Below are positions 12,401 to 24,400 of a DNA stretch of 64,000 nt, in pieces. The position numbers and the translations under genes were made by a program. The notes below the pieces were generated by a model, which had not been told where the DNA came from, made no database searches, and worked only from the letters and a program-made list of their open reading frames with translations. Numbering within the stretch: position 1 is the first letter of the stretch; each line of letters starts with the position of its first letter. Origin of the DNA: Beroe forskalii (taxonomy: Eukaryota; Ctenophora; Nuda; Beroida; Beroidae); assembly GCA_011033025.1 (NCBI GenBank), contig WFMF01000080.1:62001-126000 (forward strand), written 5' to 3'.

Positions 12401-15400
12401 GCCATAAGATGCAAGCCCAGGGGGATCAAAATATCATCTCCAGACGCAGCCCTCTCCACTTATAACAGAAACAAAGCTTTTTGAAGGGCAATAGCCTTTT
12501 GCAAACAAAAAGGTACTGAGGAAGTCAGCAGGGTCGGTCATTCACCCTTGTTTTACATCTTTTGTATTAACTGTGAGCTGTTATCGTAACTTAAGGTTTA
12601 ATTTTGTCAGAAAATAAAACCGTCTCATATTCTCATTGCTCAAATTATACTTCACAATGTAACCTGATTATGGCCTTTGAGTGATGATCAACCGAACCAA
12701 TTTTTTTTAAAATGTTTATGGGGGTTATTACTGTAATGACCTGTGTAAATATCCCTCCCCAATTTTTGATGGGACGAGGACAACATCTTCAAAATGTGAA
12801 ATATATCTATCATAGTCATAGATGAAGGACAATGACACAACAACATATTCATATAGCGTTTATCTTAGAAATTATAAATAATGAATTAGTTAATTTGTTG
12901 GAAAATGCAGGACAATGTTAGTATTATTAGCAACAGGGACAATAAATATATTCAGAGATGCGGACAATGTTGGTTGTTGCAAATATTTATAGACAATGTT
13001 AGATAAGAGCTTAGTGACATGTTATGTTGCGGTCATAGGGATGTTCTAACCAATAAACTTTCAGAATGTGCGGACAATGTATATTCACTAAAGATAGGGA
13101 CAATGTTTTTACAGGTTACAATTGAAGATGTTCTAAAAGTGCAGTCCTATTTCTGACAATGTTAGTTGTAAGTATATCATTTTAAGTTCCCGTTTTTTGA
13201 TCAATTTTTCAATAATTTTTGGTTGATTTTGGGAACAAAGTTACTTTGAAGCGGAGGTGGAAACATGGGCAAGAAGGTATCCAAATTGGTTTCAATGTTA
13301 GCTAAAGAGATATGGGGACAATGTTAGTTGCGGAAACAGGGGAACAATCCCGTGTAGCACTGAAAAAATATTCAGGGGAAAATGGACCAGGTATCCTCTT
13401 TACAGCTACAACACGTTCTGTACTCAATTACTATTGACTGATGGTGACAGCCAAACTGAAACTGTCGTTATCGTTAACTAAAACAATGACACGTCAATGT
13501 TAGTTGCGGAGATGGGGACAATGCTAGTTGTGAGATGCTATGGGGACAATGTTAACAAAAAGAAGGTTGCGGATATGGGGACAATGTTAGTTGCGGATAT
13601 GGGGACAATGTTAGTTGCGGAGATGGGGACAATGTGGAGATGGGGACAATGTTAGTTGCGGAGATGGGGACAATGTTAGTTGCGGATATGGGGACAATGT
13701 TAGTAGCGGATATGGGGACAATGCTAGTTGCGGAGGTGGGGACAATGTTAGTTGCGGAGATGGGGACAATGTTAGTAGCGGAGATGGGGACAATTCTAGT
13801 TGCGGAGGTGGGGACAATGTTAGTTGCGGAGATGGTGACAATGTTAGTTGCGGATATGGGGACAATGTTAGTTGCGGATATGGGGACAATGCTAGTTGCG
13901 GAGGTGGGGACAATGATAGTTAGAACATTTGTGGTAGCAGATTCATATTTTCCTGATGGCAGGGTTAATGTGATTTTCAGAATGAACTTAAATATTTTGA
14001 AATTTAATGTTTTAACTTTTTATGATTTGAGAAGTAAAGAGAAGTAAAGAGTAAAGATTATATAATGATAAATTCAGTTCTTTAAGCTGTATTTTATGAT
14101 TTGCTGTTTTTCTACTTGAAAATGTACTTTTAACACCCTCTCGGGGTTTATCTTTATAAAAATCCACATTTCTGAAGATAGAGACTTGGGATCTTCGGGA
14201 ACCGATAGAGGATAAAATTCTGCAGTGTAGGTTGATCATAGATTTTCGATATCATGTTCCTGAGCTTCACAGTGAATCGCTGAACATAGTGCTATTGGAA
14301 AACCTCGTTTTCTGCTGCGGACGTTATTGATCTTAACTAATGACATGAAAGGCGTATTCAAATGATCTCTTCACCACTGAACTCCCTGTGCTGTGCTCTA
14401 TCGAATGGCCATCTTCAACATTACTCTATATGAAGTTTAGTCTATGAAATGTGGCAATATCGTAGCAAAATTGCTGCGTTTCCCAAAACTGCGTCCAAAG
14501 TACTAGCAGCAGCGCTACCTCACGTATCTTACAAACATGAATTGTTACACAAAATCTTAAACTTACCGCATAACAGAGAGGGTGTCCACAGTAACAATAT
14601 TATAGATGCTGTCCAGGATGTATGAAAGTGTCTCGTTGTCAGCATCTTCTGCCAGCGTGAAGGACCATTTCAGGAGGACCTTTAGTAGTTCCAGGTTCTC
14701 TATGACAGCGAACTCAGCACGGTGATTCCCCTCCACTACCTGTGAGAGATAGTGTTTTAGGGGACTTGTGACGAGCCGTGCCGCATATTGCAGCGCTCCA
14801 CATGTGCGCGCGATCATCATACACCTTCCTCCTAAATCCGTCACACATTGGGGACCTGAGATTTGGGTTGGCTGGTGGTTCCTCCTCCACCACCAGCTGT
14901 GAGAGGGTGGTGTTTTCTGACGATTGATTTCATGGAAATCAAACTTGTTGAATTAAGGTATGTGAATATTTTACAAAAACATACTGATAGCACAAGTGTT
15001 GCGAGTTCGAGAATTGACTATTACCAGACATTTACATGTCGCACCACGTACGTACGTGGTGATACTGTATATTTACCGTATCACTCGCGTAAAAATAAAA
15101 TGTGGTTGTGTGGAAATTTCAGAGAACGTTCTCAAAACTGGCTACGACATCTGCATTATATCACACGAGGAGAAGCCTAGTGCTGGGGCGAAAACGCTGA
15201 TATGAGAATCAATCTAATTGTAGTTAAAATGAATAGATTACTAAATTTCCTTACCATGTCAAGTAATGCATGAATGACATTCAAGGACGGTCTGACCAGC
15301 GTCTCCAACAGTTTATCATATCCGATATGCATCTCAAATTCTTCTTTTGCTAAATAAATAAATGTTAACTCTCACTCGATATCTCAATAAAATATTGTAG

Positions 15401-18400
15401 TAATACCAATAGTTTTATTTTGCTACAATCCGAAATATAAGAAACTTATACAACAGATCATACAGGAATAGTAAGTCCAAAATTAGGGATTATATAAAAT
15501 AAAAGATCAATATCATGTATCTAGTATCAACTCATACTAACAAGAAGATGACTTTTCTCATAAGCGCAGAGTAAGCCCTGATGCAGCTGATGATAACACT
15601 CTCATTTCCCCCACATCCCGTTAGAATTGGCAGCAACTTATCGAACACAGCCACCCCCAGGAAGGAGGATTGGAGGGAGGGCCGGTCCTTGACACGCAGG
15701 ATTCGGGGGATCAGGTCTGAAGTAGTAAACGACCGGTTAGCGTTTCTCAATTAATCTGGTTACGATTTTGGTTGATTAAAAACGCCCGGTTAACCGATTT
15801 TTCGATTTCGGTTTCGGTTAACCGATATTTCGGTTGGTAGTTTCCCTGAACGGTCAATTGCGAAACTATAGTTTTTGTTTCTTCCTTAAGCAACAACGCT
15901 GAAAACGCCCCCATTTTGCCGATTGTTTTTTGTTTTTTCGGTTTAGGAATTCTTATAGTTTGTTGATATCATCAAAAAAGGATGTAGATTCTGAAAACTG
16001 ATTACAGTCGTGATTTCCTGACTTGCGACTTGTGTGAGTACTTGATATATTTTGATTTCTGTTTTTGTTTTCCTGTTTATGGTGACTTGTGAGACACGAA
16101 CCATCAGACGTTAAAGTAAGCAATCTAATTCCAGATTACGGTATGATGTAATACTTGCTGCTCGAATTCGCCCCACCACGCTACAATACCATTACACAAG
16201 TCGTCATAATTGTCCAGAATTACCCCTGCCTTTGCCATCACCCCGTAATTTGCCTACAATTTGCTCTAGTTAATTCTCAAATTTCATGAAAACGTACGTG
16301 CGTGCGCGCATTTAAATAGTTATAGGAACCATCGCGCGTTACATTAAACTATTTCAGAAGACCCTTTGCCCGAGATGAAGCTCAAATACAGTACCAAAGT
16401 TGAGCAGTAGACACACTGATTACAGTGACTAAAGAGTAAAGACGCTTGTATTGTACATTCAGGGTATTGAAATGGAAGTTTAAAGAGAGAGAATAGCTGC
16501 CGAGGTTTTAGAGGTTGAAAATACGACAAATTTAGTGCTCTTTGAGCTGGTTCAGTATCTTGAATTACAAGTCGAACTGTAAAGTGGCAACGATTCATAT
16601 TATGATTTCTATCTAACTATACACTAAATTTAGATTGAACATTTATTCAGAAGATTAAAATTTGCGCAGGGACATAAGGGCTGAATATGTATTATGCTGG
16701 GATGAGGCCGAGACTTTGAAAATCTCATAAAAGCTGGAAGGCTGGCAAATTAGCTGTTGAGCCTGGATTTCCAACAATATGATTAATGGACATTTAAGCT
16801 TTGAATGAAGAATGAACGAATGAAGAATGAACGAATTTTGATTGCAAACCGTAAATCATGCCGGTGTCAAAAAAAGTCGAAAGTGGAGCATCAAGAAATT
16901 ACACAAACCGGTTACAGACTTTCCAGATGGCAGAATTTGCTGGTTTTGGTATAGACTATTCAAATTTAAATTCCTAGGCGATGCTTATCATTCTACACAG
17001 CATGAGCAATTAACTTTGAAATTGATTTACATAGTACCACTCCCGTGCAGATTACTACCGTGCAATTATTTTAAGTGTATAACTGGTCAGTGGTACAAGA
17101 CGCTCATTTAACGCACAGAAGTGGTACTTTTGCACTAATTGCACTCGGCTGACTCCTCGATCAATTTATGCAACAATCACTGCGCCGTTAGATTAGGGTT
17201 TCTGTACAATCCGAAATATTTACCTCCATTGAATTTGAGCTACTTGGTTATTCTGATAAAGACGTCAGATTGGTTTAATAAGTGGACAGTTTGTTTACAT
17301 CCATGGAATGCAGATTATATAAAAGAATTCTGATAACTGTCCTATCCAAATTATGCAAATTCGATTGACACTTTACTGAACAGCTATCATAGTATCATAG
17401 TATCATATAAATTTTGTTATAATGACACTTTACTGAGCAGCTATCATATAAGGGTTATAGAATATAGGGTCGGGGTTATAGGAGTGGAAACGGGGTTATG
17501 GGGCCGGAAACGACCAGATAACATGGGGTTATGGGATCTGACCGACCCTATACTATAGAAATATCTCGATGTATATGGTTACAAATAAGGGCTTAAGAGC
17601 CATGGCCCATGTGATATGCAGAATACTACACAGGGCAAAATTTGTCACATTCATTTGGTAAACATTTTTTTTGCGATTGTGGCAAGAAATATTATAACCT
17701 CAAAAGTTGTTTCTTTCTTCATGTTATCAAAATGAAAACATATTTACGAGTAGGTAGCTAATAGTTAAAATCGATGATAATATTGATGATATAATCACAG
17801 ATAATAATCGACAATACTGATAATCCATATCATCACTGTGATGTTGGTGAATGGTAAGCAAGACATGAAATGGGTGATAATGCTGATACTAATGTCAACT
17901 GGAAAATTGGGTTTTCAGCACTGCTAGGAACTTTCACATACCGAAACAGCAACCTTAAAGCTTATAGCTGATTAAGTTTTTAGAAGTATTAATTCTTTCA
18001 ATTTAGTGAAACAGTAATGTTGTACCTATGTAGTGAGACAGCATGGTGTAATCCTTTTCTTCTGCCTTGAAAAATCTCTGTGAATTTCAGGACATTGAAA
18101 TACTAGTATTAAGGATTTACAACTTAATTAACATTATCGTCACTTAGTTAATTAACCAGTTCTTTATTAACCAGTTCTCTGAACCAAAATTGAAATAGGT
18201 CCATTTGGTCTTTAATGACCGGCCAATAAGGTATGAATGAACGGATAAATCGGCTCCAATGTTCCAATGTTATGTTACTATTCAGCTCATGAAAATTATC
18301 AAGGTTTTTACTTTTTCTACCGACCCGTACCTTCTGCCTTGAGTGAGATCTCGTGTAGAAACATACTCAGAAGTGATCTAACATCAATCTGTCTCTGAAA

Positions 18401-21400
18401 TAATGAGGATGTTTTTCAGATCTAATAATCAATCTTTAATTTACAGCTCTAAGTCTTTAATAATAATATTTTATTTATAACACCAGGACTTATAATTTTT
18501 CTATGACTAATAAAAACCTTGCGGCCTTCCCCTAAGTAATCACCAACAGTTAACTCCCAACCCTAGGTATATATAATATAAAGTGTACACAATACCTTCC
18601 CACAATACAATCATTATCATTATCAAGTATATATTATACACTATGCTATATACCAGGCAAACCTTCTTACTGCTTAGCAGTGGGCTCTGTGCATTTCGTA
18701 TACAACGCATCTTGTTATATTCAATATAATTACACTCACACAACATAATATTTAAATTGGCAATCAACAACCAGGCGTTTCAAGCTGACAGATAATTTGG
18801 GGAAGACGCTCGTTCACTTTCAGATATGGGACATCGGACGTTATGGCATCACCCACTCTACAACTCCCACTCTATACCCCAACTCCCCAGCCACTTTACT
18901 CCCCCACCTCCCCAACCACTCCACTCCCCTTCCACACTCCCCTCACCCAGTCCCCTCCCTTCCCCTCATTTTCCCCTTCGGCCATAAAAGCAGAAATCCC
19001 ATATTGGGGCTTTCAATAAAAACCACTCCCCTCCCCACTCACTCTGTCAGGTCTTGAGTTGTGTGTTTGTTGGATGTACATGAGTACACACTGCACCACC
19101 AAATCCCTGTGTTCAGGACATGTTTTGAGAAGGGTGAGAAGAGACTCGAACGTACTGTCGTTAATTATCCCACACGAAGACTCCTGATTGGGGTAAAGAT
19201 AGAGATTAGAGGGGGATTGGTAGACTGATAGAGGTGGTTTTAAAAAAGGTTTTAAATGACAGGGTAATAATAGAGGGGTTTCTGATAGAGGTGGGTTATG
19301 ATAGAGGATGTTTTGATAGAGAAGAACTGAGATTAATTATTGAGCTGGCATTAGGGTTACCGAATCGGGCAAATATTCAATATTCGAAATATTCGATATT
19401 CGATCTTCGAATATCGAATCATCGAATATCAAAAACAGGTATTCGATATTCGATATTCGAAGCTGTTCGAATATCATGATATTCGAAACTATTCGATATT
19501 CGCTCAGTATTCGATATTCGATATTCGATATTCGAAAGTTTCGAATATTTGGAATATTCGATGCGATTCGATATTCGCTAGCTATTCGGTATTCGATATT
19601 CGGTATTCGAAAGTTTCGAATATCATGATATTCGATACGATTCGATATTCGCTCAGTATTCGATATTCGATATTCGATATTCGAAAGTTTCGAATATCAT
19701 GATATTCGAAGAAGTATTCGATATTCGATTGAGCGAATATCGAATCTTCGAATATCGAATACTTGGAATTTCACTATTCGATATTCGAATACCGAATATT
19801 TTCGAATATATTCGAATATATTCGAATATTTTCGAATATTTTCGAATATTTTCGAATATATTCGAAAATATTCGCTACTATTCGATATTCGATGATTCGA
19901 TATTCGCTCAATCGAATATCGAATATCGAATATCGAATAGTAAAATTCCAAGTATTCGATATTCGATGATTCGATATTCGCTCAATCGAATATCGAATAG
20001 TGAAATTCCAAGTATTCGGTATTCGAAGATTCGATATTCGTTCGATCGAATATCGAATACCGAATATCGAATAGTTGTTAGTAACAGTATTCGATATTCG
20101 ATATTCGGTATTCGCTCGAGCGAATACCGAATATCGAATATCGAATACTTTTTCGAATACCCTGATATTCGAAACTTTCGAATATCGAATATCGAATACC
20201 GAATATGTAACGAATATCGAATCAGGGCGAATATCAAAATATTCGATCCGACCGAATATCGAATATTCGAATATCGAACCCAAGTTTCGAATACTTTCGA
20301 ATATATTCGGTAACCCTAGCTGGCATCTTAGACTACTGATATCGTCGAAATAAAAGTCATGAAATAGATACCACTGCAAAGACTCGAGGGGACCATACTT
20401 TCATCTGGTGTTACCTAGTCCTTATTCCTTATTCATGTTATTAATATTATCTTATTCCTCAGAAGATTTATTCACACGATTAATTAGAAATAATTATGAG
20501 CACAAAAAAACACATCACATTTGATATATCACAGAACTTAGTGGCCGAATGAATACTCAAATCCCAATTTCTTCTGATTGCTGAGTCGAGTGTCTTAGAG
20601 CAATATTCTTCCATGTTGCAATGTATAACAAGAGCAGATTGAACATAATACGCGTCCAGTCCACACAACAGGAACTGACCGCCAAGACACCACAGGAAGG
20701 TCCAAGGGGCAAGTTGAAATGGTTCAAAATGTTTCGATTTCCATAGGGCGGGTTAGAAAAGGCCAGCTAAGTAATAGGTCAATGAAGTATTATTAACTTA
20801 TTAATAAGTCGCACAACTGAATTATGGTACCTAAGGTTTAATTCCCTTTGTTCCACCAGGTATGGTGACTTCTACCCTAAACTGTTACTATATATTTGAA
20901 ATCGACATTAAAAACAATAAAATGAATCACAGATAGAGTACTATAACTGTTATCTCAGTTCCCTGTTTACTCGAGCATACTGCGTGGAATAGTAGAATAC
21001 TGGGTAATCATACGATCAAAACACCGGATGTACCAGATCAAAACACAATATTAGAAAGTTATAACACCACAAGGAAACACAGTAAAACATTAAAAACTGT
21101 TCTAAAAGCTACACTCAGGCCCAGTCTACTACAGATATATTTCTAATGTCCTACTGCATATGTGTGCAGATCGCTCGAAAAAGGGTGTTCGATAATTTCA
21201 GATACTAACAATCGCGCACGCAACTTTACACAACAGTAACGCACTGTTGTGTAGAGTCGCGCGCGCGATTTTTGGTATCCGAAGTTATGGAGCACCCCTT
21301 TTCAAGCAATCTGCACACATATGCGTAATAATATCTAAATATTCGTATCGGAGTTCACACAACATAGCTTACCGATGACAGGGAAGCATGACACGAGTGG

Positions 21401-24400
21401 TTACAGCACGGCTCATGCAGAATAACGGTGCTCGTCTGTTTTTTGGACAAATTAGCAATAAAACACTGAGTGTAGTAGGGGCAGCTCGAACTGTAGTTTG
21501 CGCGGCTTTTGTGCGCGCGGAGTATAGACATATGAATGTCTATATGCCGCGCAAACTTGCCGTGCACACAAAAAGACGCGCAAACAGCAGTTCGAACTGT
21601 CACCGTAATATCTTTAATTTCAGCAATTATTTGATATCTAGTGATCACGAGAAGGGGATGTTGCTTGGATAAAACGAATTTAAACCTACCTGTAGTTTTA
21701 AATAAAAATCGTGTAATCATATCATTTTTACGGTGGGGAATAATAAAGTGATTTTATGAATTAGCCTGAAAATGTTTAGCTTATTTTCAGCGAATAGCGA
21801 TTTGTAGGAATTATCGATGATAATTTGCTGATTATCTCTTGTCTATGAGTAAATGTAATGATGATTGCAACCGAATTGTTGTCCAAGAGCTCTTTCTATC
21901 AATCAAGACATAAGTAATGACAAACTATTACCATGATTTAATTTGCATTCTTATCTCTTAGCAATCCGTGATTCAAATTCATCAGAATCAGCATACTGAT
22001 TGCGATGCTATTTACAAAGCCCAATTTAAATTTAAAATTGATTCGTGCAGATGCATAACATTCAAAATTTTCATGCGTAGGTAGTTGACAAAGAATTGGC
22101 TGACAGTTACTGAAATTTGGATAACCCTAAATTCCTGATTTATCAACTAGCTTTGATTTATGGTTAGAATTTGGCTAGTTGAAAAACCCATGATCTTGAC
22201 CGAAACTTCGTCCTCAATAACCGAAGCAAACATTTTTCCTTATTCATAATGATTCCATTTGCATATTCCATACATGCATATTCCATATTCCATCAAAATA
22301 TCACATTTGAAATGGCCATCTAAAGGTCATCCTTACATAAAAACCTTTTTGACATAATATATTGGCATATGATAAAGATCCAGTATGCCTGATACCATCA
22401 CAAGGCTGTTATTAAAAGTAAAAATGGCAACTGCAGATGACGTAGCCCTCATTCAAATTATCACATACTGGAACAGTCGATGTACGCTTGTATCATGTTG
22501 CAACTGTGTACTACACTGGGCAATGGGCATGTATGTACCTACGTCCTAAAGTGTACCTACACTCTTTTCGCATGGGATTTTTTTAAATCAGTACCACATT
22601 TCTTCGTCCAAATCACTATGATTTACCTTAATACAGGCTACCTTATGTGGATTGTAGATTCATAAAGAAAACATCCACATGTAATTTCAAATGAATATTG
22701 TTATAAAGGATAATATATTTAAAATCTTAACCCAAACGCTCAGGTGAGTAAATCTAACGTTCAGATAAACCAGAAACTGGTTTATTTTGCGATCTTTTTA
22801 CTAACACCATTGTGCTAATAATCAATAAATAGTCCACCTTTTTCCGATTCTAATACTACTGATATTCAAGGACACATTTCATAGGGTGTAGCTCGTTAAT
22901 GAGTCCAACTTGATAATTAATTAATAAGCCATGGAAAGCAACAACTATGTAACTTTAGTAGTAAGAATGTACCTTCATTTAAATCATAATATAATGGCCC
23001 CAGCACAGCATGATGGAGCCCACACCTTGGCATAACCAAATATTTGAAGGATCTAGGATATTTTAGGTCTCAAATTTAAGTTTTAATGGGCTCCCGTACT
23101 TTCCAGCCCAATTAATAAAACCGTGAACAAATAGTAGTGACAGTAATAACGATCTTTAAAACGTACCTCGCCTCCGCAGAGGAAGGTCCCTAGCAGGTCG
23201 AGTGCTAACAACTTATACTTCATCTTACACTCCTTGCTGTTGAATATCGCTGGAAGTGGGCGTGTTAGAGGAGTGTAATTACATAATACTGATACCTACT
23301 GTATAGGTATACCAACTGTATATTATACAGTATCAGCAGCTGTCGGGGTAAAGGTTAAAAAGTTCAACGAATGTGCAGCTGTTCTAGAAAGTTCCAATTA
23401 AGGCATGGAAGAAAAATACAAGGCTAAAATCGTGCACTCATAAAATGAATGAAAGAACAGATAACTTGTAACATTAGAGTAAATACGTGTAGGAAGTTAT
23501 CACCATTGATAGCGAGTCTGAAGTTTCCTCTAGCGGTCTGGTTGGACACACTGTGGGAGTAGAGGTTGGAGGGAAGCACAGCAGTGGGTTTAGCAGAGGC
23601 TGTGTCCTGGAGTGACAAGGCGTCTAACAGAGTTTCTTCCTTGCAGCTGAAATTAGGGAAAAGGGTTTATCTTACTGATTGATCCATGTTAGCCGTTAGG
23701 AGGAAGATTTCAAGTGGGTTATAGATAATTTTGCCAAATATAGGGAAGTATTTGTTTTCAGAACACCCGAGGAGAGGCCACGTTGCTCATCATAGATTTA
23801 GTGGATCGTCGTGTACATAAAAGCATAAAGATGTCTTCACCCTGCTAAACAGCAGCTTATTTAAAATTGTGATTCCTATACAAAATTAAGCCTTTTACTG
23901 CTTATAACAAGGTATGCCGTGGCCCGTGGGGTATTCTGAAAACACCTTCATATCACCCTGTCATTGATGTGAGGTATCCTTACCTCTTGATGATGTTCAC
24001 CCAGTTGTTTTGTCTGTCGCACATGAAGCTGTAGTAACACGTTATCTGAAAGGGGTCATTAGTCATCCCATTTAAATGAAAATAATTTTATAGTAATAAA
24101 AATAATGTTGGTTATTGAATTTCATGCAACACTTTCAATACAGCGCATAGGAAATGAATTAAATATAATTTCCACCAAAGCAAAATTTAATTTCCATGCA
24201 GTTCATTTAATTTCACCCACCTCCAGAATAATTGCTTGTAACCAATTACAGACAGCTTGGTTTGATGGACCCCCAGGAACTGTGACGCTTGTATTTGGCA
24301 GGTTTGAGAGGTTTGGCATTCGAAGTGGGAGCCCAAACAAGGATCTCTGAGGCAACCAGAGCAGTGAAAGAGATGGGGACATCCAGTTGGGCTTCAGACA

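Noticed and set aside
13611..14047. Open frames of 100-137 codons on both strands
   Set aside because: They come from the 24-bp minisatellite, a multiple of three, so stops are absent by periodicity. There is no conserved domain.
18026..18075. Longer form of NBEAL-like exon 10 starting at ATTTTTCAAGG
   Set aside because: It breaks the reading frame with exon 9. The acceptor CAAGGCAG inside it restores the phase with both neighbours.
19699..20379. Open frames up to 204 codons rich in Ile, Arg, Tyr and Ser
   Set aside because: They read through the ATTCGATATTCG repeats of the hAT-like element. Both strands are equally open and no start or splice context is sensible.
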